64,000 bases of DNA. It comes from Pelatocladus maniniholoensis HA4357-MV3 (GTDB lineage Bacteria; Cyanobacteriota; Cyanobacteriia; Cyanobacteriales; Nostocaceae). Each line of letters starts with the position of its first letter. Positions within the stretch are counted from its first letter, which is position 1. Positions 8,270 to 17,851 of this stretch are shown in pieces. The translations under genes were made by a program, and so were the position numbers. The notes below the pieces were generated by a model that worked only from the letters and a program-made list of their open reading frames with translations, searched no databases and was not told the origin of the DNA. Location: the NCBI GenBank assembly GCA_019359115.1, contig JAHHHW010000107.1, positions 1 through 64,000 on the forward strand. Reading direction: 5' to 3'.

Positions 8270-9652
8270 TTATTTACCAATACAAAACCGACTAAAAATC
8301 CTATCCAAGACAGATTCTGTTACTTCTTCTCCTGTAATTTCACTTAAAGCATAAATTGCTCCGCGTAGGTCAATTGTCCAAAAATCAAGAGGTAATTGTT
8401 CAGCGATCGTTGTTTGCACTTGTTCTAATGATGTTTTAGCTTTTACAAGTGCAGCGGCTTGTCTTTGATTAATTGCCAAATCCATGTCAGCAGCTTGGAT
8501 TTTCCCGGCTTGTACTTGCTCTAAAATCGCAGTTTCTAGAGCTTCAATTCCTTGATTTTGGGCTACTGCTGTTTTCACGACTTGGTTAATTTCTCTGGGA
8601 TACTCTACTGTTTCTGCTGATGCTAGGTCAATTTTATTAATCACTAAAATTAAGGGACGATGTTTTACCTGTGCGTAAATTTCTTGGTCGTCTGCTGTCC
8701 ATCCTCCTGAAGCATCAATGGTGAGCAGAACTAAATCAGCAGCTTGAGCAGCACTGCGGGAACGCTCGACACCGATTTTTTCCACTTGGTCTTCTGTGGC
8801 TCGAATACCTGCCGTATCTAAAACCTGTACAGGAATTCCACCTACAACTAATTGTGATTCCACAACATCACGAGTTGTACCAGGTAAATCGGTGACAATG
8901 GCGCGATCGCTTCTACTCCAAGCGTTCAACAAACTTGATTTTCCTACATTCGGACGCCCAACAATCGCGACTTTTAGACCTGTGCGTAACAGTTCACCCT
9001 GATCAGCAGTTGTCAGTAACTTAGTTATTTGTGTTGAAATTTTCTCAATTTCTGATATAGTACTTTTATAATCCAAAGGTGCCAAATCTTCTTCAAAATC
9101 AATCCGCGCTTCAATTTCCGCTAAGATATCCAAACATTGACCGCGTAATAACCTAATTGGTTGAGCTAATTTGCCTTGTAAACCAGCTAAAGCAGTTTGT
9201 GCTGCTTGGGGCGATCGCGCTCCGACCAGATCAGCTATACTTTCAGCTTGAGTTAAATCTAACCGTCCGTTTAAAAACGCCCGTAAGGTAAATTCTCCAG
9301 GCTGTGCGAGTCTAGCGCCATTTTCCAAACATAATTGCAACACCTGTTGTACTGCCATAATTCCTCCGTGACAATGGAACTCAACAACATCTTCACGGGT
9401 ATAGGAACGAGGCGCTTGCATAATCAGTAGTAGTGCTTCATCCACTAATTGTCGTGTTTGGGGATGACGGATATAACCATAGAGAATGTGGTGACTTTCC
9501 CAAACTTGAAGCCCAGGTGCATGAAAAAGAGTTTTGGCAATGGGTATTGCTTCTAAACCAGATACACGCACAATTCCAACGCTACCTTGTTGGGGAACAA
9601 TAGCAGTTGCGATCGCAGCAATGGTTCCAGTTGTGGCAAAAGTTTCCGACAT
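8270..9652 (-). CDS. mnmE: MnmE (TrmE), tRNA wobble-uridine modification GTPase
   Basis: The 460-residue protein has the N-terminal tetrahydrofolate-binding domain ([20 protein letters not shown]), helical domains and a G domain with [16 protein letters not shown] and NKID. It ends in the family's FCIGK, whose Cys takes part in the modification. With MnmG it installs the cmnm5/nm5 group on U34 of tRNAs. Length and all motifs are normal. It is transcribed alone. Confidence 0.96.
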   Translation of the reverse strand: MSETFATTGTIAAIATAIVPQQGSVGIVRVSGLEAIPIAKTLFHAPGLQVWESHHILYGYIRHPQTRQLVDEALLLIMQAPRSYTREDVVEFHCHGGIMAVQQVLQLCLENGARLAQPGEFTLRAFLNGRLDLTQAESIADLVGARSPQAAQTALAGLQGKLAQPIRLLRGQCLDILAEIEARIDFEEDLAPLDYKSTISEIEKISTQITKLLTTADQGELLRTGLKVAIVGRPNVGKSSLLNAWSRSDRAIVTDLPGTTRDVVESQLVVGGIPVQVLDTAGIRATEDQVEKIGVERSRSAAQAADLVLLTIDASGGWTADDQEIYAQVKHRPLILVINKIDLASAETVEYPREINQVVKTAVAQNQGIEALETAILEQVQAGKIQAADMDLAINQRQAAALVKAKTSLEQVQTTIAEQLPLDFWTIDLRGAIYALSEITGEEVTESVLDRIFSRFCIGK

Positions 9653-9752
9653 CGGCGCCTTTTTCAGGAATGATGATTGAATCTATAAGTTGATTGTAGT
9701 GAGTTTATGTAGTCGCCCGTCTTGGAAATGGGGATTGGGGATGCACTCATAA

Positions 9753-9994
9753 TAGACCTCTTGCAAAAGTCGAATGAACCCCCCTCAATCCCCCCGTGAA
9801 CGGGCTGCGGTGTACACAGAAGTCTTATAAAGTTGCCTAGTAGCGTTTTGATCCCCCCTAAATCCCCGCGCTGGCGCGGGGATTTAGGGGGATCAGAGGA
9901 TTTATGTGTACACCGCAGGTGAACGGGGGGAAGATTTAGTTCCCTAAGCGTTTACGCTTAGGGTGGGGTAAAAATATTTTTGCAAGAGGTCTAA
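9753..9994. mobile_element. Outer MITE with 16-bp terminal inverted repeats, split by a second element
   Basis: TAGACCTCTTGCAAAA (9753-9768) and TTTTGCAAGAGGTCTA (9979-9994) are exact inverted repeats. Without the inserted element and one target copy the core would read CCCCCCGTGAACGGGGGG, a perfect hairpin apart from the two-base turn. A second hairpin (CCCTAAGCGTTTACGCTTAGGG) lies near the right end. No coding sequence. Confidence 0.75.
9805..9918. mobile_element. Inner MITE inserted in the outer one, 9-bp target duplication
   Basis: CTGCGGTGTACACA (9805-9818) and TGTGTACACCGCAG (9905-9918) are exact inverted repeats. The direct repeat GTGAACGGG is found at 9796-9804 and 9919-9927, immediately outside both ends, as expected from a 9-bp target duplication. 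A long GC hairpin fills the centre (9850-9894). The mobilising transposase is not in the window. Confidence 0.8.
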
Positions 9995-10152
9995 TCATCC
10001 AAAATCCTGTTATAGGATGAGTTTGCACAACGCTCATGATTTTAGAAATGTTACATCAATGTTTCGAGAAGCAGTCACAAGGTTAAGATTTATGAGAATA
10101 GTTCAAGTATTCTTGCCTAACAGCAATTACTAGTCTAATTAAGGAGGTCAGC

Positions 10153-10344
10153 GTGGAAGAGGGTAAAACAAACAATCCCCAAGCCAGCGACAAAGAGAAT
10201 ATTAAAGATAAAAAATCTTATGTAGAGGAAGCTTCTAAGTTTATCGAAGAAACTTCTTTAGACAAGATGCATGAGATTGCTGAAGCTGCAAGACTCAAAA
10301 AACTAATGGAACCACCAAAATGGGTATTTCCAGAAGATCCATAA
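10153..10344 (+). CDS. Small hydrophilic protein, function unknown
   Basis: The 63-residue ORF starts with GTG and has a strong ribosome-binding site (AAGGAGG at 10141-10147). A terminator hairpin follows at 10380-10395. The product is highly charged, with Lys- and Glu-rich helices and no membrane segment or recognised domain. The good translation start and the terminator argue that it is real. I do not recognise the family. Confidence 0.65.
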   Translation: MEEGKTNNPQASDKENIKDKKSYVEEASKFIEETSLDKMHEIAEAARLKKLMEPPKWVFPEDP

Positions 10345-10379
10345 TCATGAATTTTTAAAACACAATTTTACGATCTGCA

Positions 10380-10395
10380 CCCCCGAATTCGGGGG
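10380..10395 (+). terminator. Rho-independent terminator
   Basis: CCCCCGAATTCGGGGG forms a perfect stem of five GC pairs with an AT centre and is followed by ATTTT. It lies 36 bases behind the stop of the small gene ending at 10344. Confidence 0.65.
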
Positions 10396-10502
10396 ATTTT
10401 AAATTTTTGATTTCAAACTGAAGTTAAGTTTTACTGACGCGATCGCACCCAATTGCAAACCGCAGTATTATCATTCGGCATTTCTAGCAGATAAATCTTA
10501 AA

Positions 10503-11231
10503 TTACAAAGAATCTGGGTCTACACCTAATTCTCGCAGTTTTGCCGCCAAGCGATCGCTTCTTTGTTTTTCTTGTTCTGCGCGTTGCATTTCTTGTTCAG
10601 CACGTTGCATTTCCTGTTCCGCAACTTCTTCTGGTGTGGGAACTAGTTCACCTGCTGATGTAAAAAAGCGTAATTTTTCCTCATAGACTCCCAAGAATAA
10701 ATCTAGCTGTTGACTCCATAACCAGCCTTGAGGATTTGATTCAATGGGTTGATAAGTTCCACCAACCAAAATAAATCCAGCAAATTCTAAATTATTCGGA
10801 TCAAACCAAAAATATTCAGGTGTGCGAAAGATATCTTGATAAATCTGTTTTTTTAAACCTTTATCAGTCGCTGCTGTTGAACTTGAGAGTAGTTCAATAA
10901 TTAAGTTCGGATATTTTCCGTCTTCTTCCCAAACCACCCAGCTTTTACGCGGTTTGCGTTCAGTCCCCAGCACCATGAAAAAATCAGGTCCCCGGAAGTC
11001 TTCAGATTTGCGTTGACGGGGACTATAGTAGACGGTGAGATTTCCAGCACAGTAAAAGTCGGTGCGGTTTCGCCACCATAATTCTAAGCATTGAAGCAGC
11101 AGAATTATTTGCCGCAGATGTAAATCAGATTCCAAAGGCGGTTCATCACTGTCTAAATCACCAGGAGGAAATATAATAACATCTTCTGGCGCTTCTAATT
11201 CTAGGGCTTCTATCTCTTTGGCAACAGACAT
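10503..11231 (-). CDS. Uma2-family (DUF820) putative PD-(D/E)XK nuclease
   Basis: The 242-residue protein belongs to the large cyanobacterial Uma2/DUF820 family, which has a restriction-endonuclease fold. Recognisable parts are the GPDFFMVLG strand, YPNLIIELLSSSTAATDKGLKK with the conserved Glu, and the EYFWFDP motif. The last 40 residues are a charged coiled coil made of an EQEMQRA repeat and end in the common KLRELGVDPDSL tail. The biological role of the family is not settled; many copies per genome suggest spread by transposition or a selfish habit. Confidence 0.88.
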   Translation of the reverse strand: MSVAKEIEALELEAPEDVIIFPPGDLDSDEPPLESDLHLRQIILLLQCLELWWRNRTDFYCAGNLTVYYSPRQRKSEDFRGPDFFMVLGTERKPRKSWVVWEEDGKYPNLIIELLSSSTAATDKGLKKQIYQDIFRTPEYFWFDPNNLEFAGFILVGGTYQPIESNPQGWLWSQQLDLFLGVYEEKLRFFTSAGELVPTPEEVAEQEMQRAEQEMQRAEQEKQRSDRLAAKLRELGVDPDSL

Positions 11232-11344
11232 GGCTGCAAGTATATAGGTGATATAAGTTTAGGGTAGCAGTTGTAGCAGATGCGATCGCTGATCTCTCAA
11301 AAACTGCTGGGGTTGATAATCAAATAACTTTGTATGCCTAAGTT

Positions 11345-11545
11345 ATGCCCAAACAACCGAAAATTAAAATTAATGACCGCATTCGCCGCCGCACTGATGA
11401 CGGTCATGTTTACTACGGTGTATGTATTAAACTGACTGAGAAGGGTATTCGTTGCAAGTGGGATAAATTGCCAGAAGAGTATACAACCGTATTGTTGTAC
11501 AAAAATTATGGGGAATTTTGGGAGAAGTATCTTGCACCTAACTAA
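11345..11545 (+). CDS. Small basic protein, function unknown
   Basis: The 66-residue ORF starts with ATG and encodes a compact basic protein (KIKINDRIRRRTDDGHVYYG...) that looks like a single small beta-barrel. I recognise no domain. It is followed at once by the palindromic repeat at 11550-11603. It may be a real conserved cyanobacterial protein. Confidence 0.55.
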   Translation: MPKQPKIKINDRIRRRTDDGHVYYGVCIKLTEKGIRCKWDKLPEEYTTVLLYKNYGEFWEKYLAPN

Positions 11546-11549
11546 TATC

Positions 11550-11603
11550 CCGCCAAGAAATAAATTTCTTGGCTAATAGCACAAGTCCGTTGAAAACGGA
11601 CTC
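11550..11603. repeat. Two-hairpin repeat (GCCAAGAAAT family)
   Basis: GCCAAGAAATAAATTTCTTGGC (11552-11573) and a second hairpin, AAGTCCGTTGAAAACGGACT (11583-11602), are linked by TAATAGCAC. The same two-hairpin unit occurs in the opposite direction at 52055-52106, and a half copy at 49259-49283. Confidence 0.75.
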
Positions 11604-11633
11604 AAAGACTTAAGTAAATCAAGATAAATATCT

Positions 11634-12116
11634 ATGACCAATAACAATAATATCCAACATCCTTACCAGCAAGAGGCTGTGATTCGCCACAGCTTACGTA
11701 TATTACGTAGTTTTGAGTATTGAACAGGACGTTCTCTACTAGATGTTAATGGTTCTGCACAAGAAATAGCCCAAGCACTATTTGCAGCACCTTTTGCTTT
11801 AGTTTCTCATGGTACTGAATCAGATCCAATTTTTAACTACGGGAATCAAAGAGCCTTGGAATTATGGGAGCTTTCGTGGCAGGATTTTACTAAAATGCCT
11901 TCACGGAAAACGGCTGAAGAGGTTGTACAAGAGGAACGTAGTCGATTGTTAGCGAAAACGACAACTAAAGGCTTTAGTAATTTTTCTGGTGTTCGGATTA
12001 CCAGCACTGGTAAACGTTTTTCGATTAAAGATGGTATTTTGTGGAATTTATTGGATGAGAATGATCGCTATTGCGGTCAAGCTGCTGTTTATTCTAATTA
12101 TGAATTGATCCTCTAA
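11634..12116 (+). pseudogene. MEKHLA-domain protein interrupted by an in-frame TGA
   Basis: From the ATG at 11634 the frame codes for 29 residues, meets TGA at 11721-11723, and continues in the same frame to the TAA at 12114-12116. The joined product of 160 codons would be a complete MEKHLA-domain protein (PAS-like): IRHSLRILRSFEY, then TGRSLL, FNYGNQRALELWE, RFSIKDGILWNLLDE. The stop replaces a likely Trp codon (TGG to TGA). An ATG at 11856 would give only the C-terminal half. It is either a recent nonsense mutation or a sequence error. Confidence 0.8.
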
Positions 12117-12140
12117 GAAGAAAAATACTTTATATAACAC

Positions 12141-14318
12141 CTAATTTTGCATAGTCCCAGCAGATACTTCTGCTTTTTCTTTTGATTCTTCCGCAGATGA
12201 AGAGACTGATTTTGCAAGTTGAGGTTGAGGAACGAAGATATCAGCACCGTTAATCACCGCTCCCACTAATCCTAATTCTGATTCCACCAATTCATCTATA
12301 ACTTCACCGAGCATGTTTTCTTGTGTATAGTGTGGTCGAGTGACTAGGATGATACCATCGCTATAAGGTTGAATTAATAAGGCGTCGTTAGATAAACTGA
12401 TGGAGTTGGTGTCTATAATTACTAAATCATAGCGCTCACGGGCATCTTCGATTAAACGCCGAAATTCACTCGATTCAAGGATGGCGGCAGGTTGATGTAC
12501 AGCCCCGGCACTAGGAACAATGTATAAATTTTCGACATCAGGAACTAAGCGGATACACTCGCTCAAGCTGCCGTAATAGCGCAGAGGTTCAATATTTGCC
12601 TTGGGGTCAATACTCACTTTCAGCGATGGACTACGAGAAGGCGATCGCAAATCTGTTTCAATAATTAAAGTACGTTTGCCAGCACGAGCGGAAGCTATAC
12701 CCAAGTTGTAAGCACTTGTGGTTTTACCTTCGCTGCTGCTCACACTAGTAACTAATATGACTTTTAAATTCTTGCTGCTGAAGCGACGTAAATTACTACG
12801 CAACTTCTCATAGTATTCTAAATACGGGGAATAAACAGAAAGTATGGTTGGTACTTCGTCTGGTGATAAGTCATCTACTGGCATTAAAGGTAACTCACCC
12901 AATAATGCGACTTCTCGCTGTTTGAGATGATTGCGAATATCCTCTTTGGTTTTAAAAGTACCTTCGAGTGAGCCTAATAAAAATATCACCCCACCACCAA
13001 CGATTAATCCGAAAACACCACCAAGCGCCAGAGTAGCTGGTACACTCTTCGGAGGTTTAACATCAGCAGTCACTAAAGGAACTCTAGCTATACTCAGACT
13101 ACTCACGGTTTCTGCTTCTGCTGCTTGAGCATCAATCAGTTTCGCTTGCATTTTGTCGTAGATGGCTTTTTTGAGTGCAACTTCTTGTTCTAAACGCGAT
13201 CGCTCTAGTTGCTTATTAGGTATCAAAGCATATGCTTGTCGCAGTCGTTCTTCGTCTTGTGACAAAGAAACTAGCTGCTGTCGTAATGTTTCGTACTGAG
13301 TTTGTAAAGTTACTAATTGATTGGCAAGTTGCTGACGAGCGGGGTCTAAATTACTTTGGGAACGAATATCTGTAACTAAACCAGCAAGAGGAGCCGTCGC
13401 ACCTCCACCACCGACAACTTCAACGGCTCGTTGTTGTATCAATTGTTCATAAGCATCTTTTTGACGCTGCAATTGTACCATCTGCGGTAATTCGGGACGC
13501 GCACCTTGTTTGGCGAGGACTCCCATTTGGCTTTCGACTTGATAGATTTGCGATCGCAAGCTGGCAATAATTGGATCAGCACTTAAAGCTGATGAAACAT
13601 AAGCTTGGTTAACATTCAACCCCAATTTTTTTTGTAAACTGCCAACTTGAGCATCGACTCCAGTTAGCGTCAATTTAATTTGTCGTTGCTGATTTTGACT
13701 GCTGGTAATTGCACTCAACAAACTACCATTTTCCGCAGCTATTAATGCTGGACCTTCAATGCGATCGTATTGTTCTAGTTTTTTCTCCGCTAATTGCAAA
13801 TCTTGTTTAATTTGTGGAGAGCGTTCGTTGATTTTCTTGATAATTGCGTTTAATCGCGTGGTATTGATCTCACCACTCAACTTAATCATGGCTTCCATCA
13901 ATAGCTGTACTGTTTGTTTAGCACGTTTTTCGTTAGAGTCTTGATATTTAATTTCAATGAGTGTGGATGCTGGTGCTTCTCCTGGCTTACTTTTTTCCGG
14001 TACAGTCAGAGCAATATTTTTACCAATTTGTTTTGGTTTGACATTGACTTTCGTTGCCACAGCCTCAATGATTTGATCTGAGAGCAAAATTTCTTGAGTT
14101 AATTCTTGACCTTGCTGCTGAATTTCACCCCCAGTCACAGAAAATAAAACCGGAGGACTAGAGTAAGTAAGTGCAGCATCTGCAATATAACTAGCTGGTC
14201 GTTCTGGTTGTATGGCTACCACCGTTGAACCAACTACAACTAAAGTGAAACTGGCTAAACCAATCCACTTATACTTCTCAAAAGCTATTAAGTAGCGCTT
14301 AACAATCGGTGGGGTCAT
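12141..14318 (-). CDS. Wzc-like polysaccharide co-polymerase with BY-kinase domain
   Basis: I place the start at 14318 (MTPPIVKRYL), giving 725 residues. The upstream 30 codons of the longer frame come from STRR repeats (PFPDPRFPDPRFP) and are probably not translated. The N-terminal Wzz domain has a membrane segment (about 15-40), long coiled coils and a second segment before the cytosolic kinase. The kinase has Walker A SSSEGKTT, Walker A' IIETDLRS and Walker B LVIIDT. The C-terminus lacks the Tyr cluster of classical BY-kinases. With the Wza-like protein upstream it should control exopolysaccharide chain length and export. Confidence 0.88.
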   Translation of the reverse strand: MTPPIVKRYLIAFEKYKWIGLASFTLVVVGSTVVAIQPERPASYIADAALTYSSPPVLFSVTGGEIQQQGQELTQEILLSDQIIEAVATKVNVKPKQIGKNIALTVPEKSKPGEAPASTLIEIKYQDSNEKRAKQTVQLLMEAMIKLSGEINTTRLNAIIKKINERSPQIKQDLQLAEKKLEQYDRIEGPALIAAENGSLLSAITSSQNQQRQIKLTLTGVDAQVGSLQKKLGLNVNQAYVSSALSADPIIASLRSQIYQVESQMGVLAKQGARPELPQMVQLQRQKDAYEQLIQQRAVEVVGGGGATAPLAGLVTDIRSQSNLDPARQQLANQLVTLQTQYETLRQQLVSLSQDEERLRQAYALIPNKQLERSRLEQEVALKKAIYDKMQAKLIDAQAAEAETVSSLSIARVPLVTADVKPPKSVPATLALGGVFGLIVGGGVIFLLGSLEGTFKTKEDIRNHLKQREVALLGELPLMPVDDLSPDEVPTILSVYSPYLEYYEKLRSNLRRFSSKNLKVILVTSVSSSEGKTTSAYNLGIASARAGKRTLIIETDLRSPSRSPSLKVSIDPKANIEPLRYYGSLSECIRLVPDVENLYIVPSAGAVHQPAAILESSEFRRLIEDARERYDLVIIDTNSISLSNDALLIQPYSDGIILVTRPHYTQENMLGEVIDELVESELGLVGAVINGADIFVPQPQLAKSVSSSAEESKEKAEVSAGTMQN

Positions 14319-14331
14319 TCGATTTTGGATA

Positions 14332-14395
14332 GGGAATCGGGGATCGGGGAATCGGGGATCTGGGAAAGGGGAAAGGGGAATCGGGGAAAGGGAAC
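14332..14395. repeat. STRR tandem repeats upstream of the Wzc-like gene
   Basis: The stretch consists of GGGGATC and GGGAATC heptamer units and variants. It provides the Pro-rich false N-terminus of the longer reading frame at 14408. Confidence 0.85.
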
Positions 14396-14456
14396 AAAGA
14401 GGATACACAAATGTGCTTGGTGTGGGAAGACAACAGAGAAATATTTCCCCCTTGTT

Positions 14457-14524
14457 CCCGATCCCCGTACTCTGTGAGAAGCCGCTTGCGCGTCTACGCG
14501 TAGCGTCTCCTCTGGAGAATCCCC
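14457..14524. repeat. 68-bp dispersed repeat, copy 1
   Basis: This stretch is identical over 68 bases and in the same orientation to 58843-58910. The core is GAGAAGCCGCTTGCGCGTCTA followed by CGCGTAGCGTCTCC. STRR-type CCCGATCCCC units border both copies. Shorter variants occur near 47560-47595 and 63825-63880. Confidence 0.85.
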
Positions 14525-14536
14525 GATCCCCTTTCC

Positions 14537-15832
14537 CTACTTTCCTCCACCACCGATGAAACTATCGAAGAAGTTGAGGAAATTCTGAAAACTGAAGAAG
14601 GGTTGGGTAATGGTAGATATTAGGTTCGTAATTTTACCGATGAGGTTTCGACCAATCACGATAACATCATTATCTTGAAGTGGCACGTTTTGAGTTGTAT
14701 CTCCAGCTAAAGCCTTTTTACCGTTTAATCTCTGAGTGATGGCTTTACCTCGTTCTGGATCGAAGCGAACTAGGGCAATGTCCCGGATGTTAGTAAAATT
14801 AGGGTTGACTCCTGACAAAACATCTACAAAGTTACTACCATTCGACAATGTTTGCGTTACGATTCCGCCAGTGGCGTAGTTTAATACTCTGACTCGAATT
14901 TGAGGTTGAGCTAAAGAAGAACGAGCAACAAGATTGCGATCGTAATTATCATCATTAGCTAAGTCACGACGCATGACAACGATCGCATCTCCATCTTGCA
15001 AACGGAAGTTAGGTGCAGTGTCGCCATTGAGTACAGGACTATACAAGTCAATATTTTTGGTAATAATTGAACCATCAATTAATTTACGCCGTAGTTGCAC
15101 TTGTCGCAAATCTGCCATCGTAGTAGAACCACCTGCTAATAACAAAGCATCAGCGATCCGAGGTGTTGGCGAATTCATGGGATAAATTCCGGGTTTTGGT
15201 ACTTCACCACTAATAGTGATTTGTACTGTTCGCGGTGATGCTAATGATACAGTAATAACTTGATTTGGTGTAATGCGATCGCGTAGTAAGCGAATTTTTT
15301 CTTGAGCTTCTTCCAAACTCAAGCCTTTTAAAGATACTGTTCCCAATTGAGGCAAAACAACATTACCTTCAGGGTTGATTGTGACTGAAAAATTTAACTC
15401 CGGGCGCTGCGACACCAGAGATAAAGTCACTCTTGGATCAATGACATAGGTATTAAATAAAGAGCGAATCTGATTTTGTGCCTCTGCTAAAGTTAAATTT
15501 TGCAGTGATACAGTTCCCAATAGAGGAACAATGACCTTTCCTTCGGGATTGACAACAGCTTGAAAACCTAAATCAGGAAAACGCTCAATCACAACGCCAA
15601 TAACATCTCCTGGCCCTAGACGATAGGGGCCAAAAGGGCGTTGAATTTGGATGGTAATTGTATCTCCTGACCCCAAAATATAACGGTCAATATTATTAAC
15701 ACCCAACTGAGTAAATTCACTGTCCGTCACAGAAGCAGGAAATGGCGCTTGAGCAACAGCAGGTATTGAAGCCGTTACGAATAAAATACTGACTGGAACA
15801 CTCAAACAGTAAACTATGCTGAATGCACGCAT
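14537..15832 (-). CDS. Wza-type polysaccharide export protein with SLBB domains
   Basis: The 431-residue protein has an N-terminal signal sequence (residues 1-28, ending VAQA), two consecutive poly-export domains (YRLGPGDVIGVVI and FSVTINPEGNVVL copies) and SLBB beta-grasp domains (VTISGEVPKPGIYPM, IRVRVLNYATGG). It should sit in the outer membrane or periplasm and form the exit channel for an exopolysaccharide. Its stop is 219 bases before the start of the Wzc-like gene on the same strand, so the two probably form one operon. Confidence 0.9.
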   Translation of the reverse strand: MRAFSIVYCLSVPVSILFVTASIPAVAQAPFPASVTDSEFTQLGVNNIDRYILGSGDTITIQIQRPFGPYRLGPGDVIGVVIERFPDLGFQAVVNPEGKVIVPLLGTVSLQNLTLAEAQNQIRSLFNTYVIDPRVTLSLVSQRPELNFSVTINPEGNVVLPQLGTVSLKGLSLEEAQEKIRLLRDRITPNQVITVSLASPRTVQITISGEVPKPGIYPMNSPTPRIADALLLAGGSTTMADLRQVQLRRKLIDGSIITKNIDLYSPVLNGDTAPNFRLQDGDAIVVMRRDLANDDNYDRNLVARSSLAQPQIRVRVLNYATGGIVTQTLSNGSNFVDVLSGVNPNFTNIRDIALVRFDPERGKAITQRLNGKKALAGDTTQNVPLQDNDVIVIGRNLIGKITNLISTITQPFFSFQNFLNFFDSFIGGGGK

Positions 15833-16019
15833 ATCAACAAATAGAAGTTATAAACAATTTAATTTAAGCTGTGAAGCCATTTTCAGACTGCAAAGCTGCA
15901 AGCGGCTATTTTAACTTAAGATACACGTAATGGTAAGTGTAATAATTTTTCTTTAAAATTCAAGAAGCAAATTTAAGATATGAATATTATCTCAATGTGC
16001 AAATTCAATGCCTAACAGT

Positions 16020-16868
16020 TTAGTAGGAGTTCAGCACCGAGTTAAATGAATCTGGGTTTGCTCCCGATGAATGAAGCCTTATACCTGAAAGCTGTGCAAC
16101 CATCTCTGCACGGGACGAAACCTCAAGCTTACGGAACATTCGCTTTAAAGCTTGCTTCACAGAATTTTCAGTAATCCAAAGTTGATTGCCAATTTCTGCG
16201 TTAGTTCGCCCCAACGCCACTAATTCTGCAATTTGCAACTCACGAGGCGTTAAACGTTTGGCTTTGCCGTCCCGAAAGAAATCGCTGTTGAACAGTTGGT
16301 GCTGCGAATTTTCTGCAAAAATGCCTTGTGAACCCACTGTTGCCACCCAAACCGATAAGTGCAAGCAGATGGCACTTAAATCGACTAGATTTTCGCTATC
16401 AAAGGCAGGCATTGCCTTTTCACGTGTACAACCAACTACGCCCAGAATTTGACCATGATTGATGATCGGTCCCGCCATTACATGCCAGTGATCCGGACGA
16501 GGACAGATTAATTTCCAAGCCTTGGGGGTTGTTACTAATGCTTCATGAACCGGAGCATGGCGCTCCGCTAAATAACGCACCACGGGATTATGCTCAATTG
16601 AGAGTGCAATTTTCAGGATTTTCTGAAGATTGCGATCATTTAAGGGCAGTTGATCAAAGAAAAAAATCGCCCATCGTTTTGCTCCAAAATATTCACCAAT
16701 TTTTGGCGCAACTTGCGATCGCAGATCGGATTTGCTACAGGTTTGGCGAATAGCTTCAAACAGATCTAAGGAACTTGTCATTAAGTGAAGGGGTCTAAAG
16801 TGTACTCGCTCGACGTCTAGAAGCATGAAGGCGCTCAACCTAATATTAGCGTTAATCTCTACCATCAC
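16020..16868 (-). CDS. LuxR-type regulator with GAF-like sensor domain
   Basis: The 282-residue protein ends in a LuxR helix-turn-helix (LTPRELQIAELVALGRTNAEIG, about residues 212-233, then SVKQALKRMFRKLEVSSRAE). The middle part (about 35-195) resembles a GAF domain with an alternating strand pattern. A start at Met30 (16781, MTSSLDLFEAI) is possible because the first 29 residues are not domain-like. It lies between polysaccharide genes and may regulate them. The ligand is unknown. Confidence 0.8.
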   Translation of the reverse strand: MMVEINANIRLSAFMLLDVERVHFRPLHLMTSSLDLFEAIRQTCSKSDLRSQVAPKIGEYFGAKRWAIFFFDQLPLNDRNLQKILKIALSIEHNPVVRYLAERHAPVHEALVTTPKAWKLICPRPDHWHVMAGPIINHGQILGVVGCTREKAMPAFDSENLVDLSAICLHLSVWVATVGSQGIFAENSQHQLFNSDFFRDGKAKRLTPRELQIAELVALGRTNAEIGNQLWITENSVKQALKRMFRKLEVSSRAEMVAQLSGIRLHSSGANPDSFNSVLNSY

Positions 16869-16982
16869 TTGACATGACCCTCAATTCGGAAATTGATCGC
16901 ACTCCTACCCACTAGATGCAGATCGATTCGGTTGTTTAAACAAAGTCGGGAGAATTGTCCCAATCCCTGATCCCCGATCCCT

Positions 16983-17687
16983 TCATAATTTATTTGTCAT
17001 TAAAGTATCTTGCACTGTTTTACCAAGAGACTTAACCTCAGACCACACTGTATCAATCTTTCCTAAAGGCTCCATCGGTATAAGGATACTGACAGCAACC
17101 CAAGCAGCACGTTGCTTTTGTAATTGAGCTATCTGATCTGCCAACAACCACTGCAAAGTTGATGGATCGCCACCATCGCGCCAAGCGTACCATTGCAGAA
17201 CCGCAAAAGTTTGCTCTGTTGTTGCGGCACGAAAGAACCTAGCTTTTACCTTTGCTTGTGGCTGCTTGACAGTAAATTCGACTACGCGACTTTGAGCAAT
17301 ATCCCACTGTCCCCAACGTGAACGACCCCAACCATTAATCTCTGTCCATTCTACTTGTGGCTGCTTTTTTGGCCCATTTTGTGGTAATAACAATAACACA
17401 GCTTCGGTTTCGGTTTTGGAATCTTGTTTTTTAATTAACTGCAAAGACCACTTTTGTTCGCCAATGGGTTGTTCTGCTTGTTCAATCGTTTGCCAACCAG
17501 GAAGAGCCAATCCAGTTTGGCGTATCTGTTTTAACTTTTTGAGATTAGTGATAGGTGGTGGTTCTTGCCATTGCCAGTTACCTTTGAGATATCCCGGAAC
17601 CGCTCCTATTACCAGTATCAGTAACAATAACAATAGCGTTACAACCTGAGCAAAGTAACGCTCTTTGAAGAGTTTGGCAGAAATCAT
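16983..17687 (-). CDS. Cyanoexosortase B system-associated protein
   Basis: I place the start at Met29 of the open frame (MISAKLFKERYFAQ), which puts the single membrane segment (VVTLLLLLLILVIGAVPGY) near the N-terminus and gives 234 residues. The rest is periplasmic, with the WTEINGWGRSRWGQW and WYAWRDGGDPST segments of the EpsI-like proteins that accompany cyanoexosortase B. The exosortase gene itself is not in the window. Together with the Wza- and Wzc-like genes it suggests exopolysaccharide-linked protein sorting. Confidence 0.75.
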   Translation of the reverse strand: MISAKLFKERYFAQVVTLLLLLLILVIGAVPGYLKGNWQWQEPPPITNLKKLKQIRQTGLALPGWQTIEQAEQPIGEQKWSLQLIKKQDSKTETEAVLLLLPQNGPKKQPQVEWTEINGWGRSRWGQWDIAQSRVVEFTVKQPQAKVKARFFRAATTEQTFAVLQWYAWRDGGDPSTLQWLLADQIAQLQKQRAAWVAVSILIPMEPLGKIDTVWSEVKSLGKTVQDTLMTNKL

Positions 17688-17851
17688 CGGTAAAATACGT
17701 AGAGCATGAAAAAATTTTAGACTCAGATTTACCGAAATGAGTTCAGTAATATTATTGACTGATCTCCTCACCCTACCTTCAGTACTCTTGGAAGAGCGAT
17801 CGCTCTACTAAACCTTGAAATCAAATAATCAAGGATGGACAATAAGACTAA

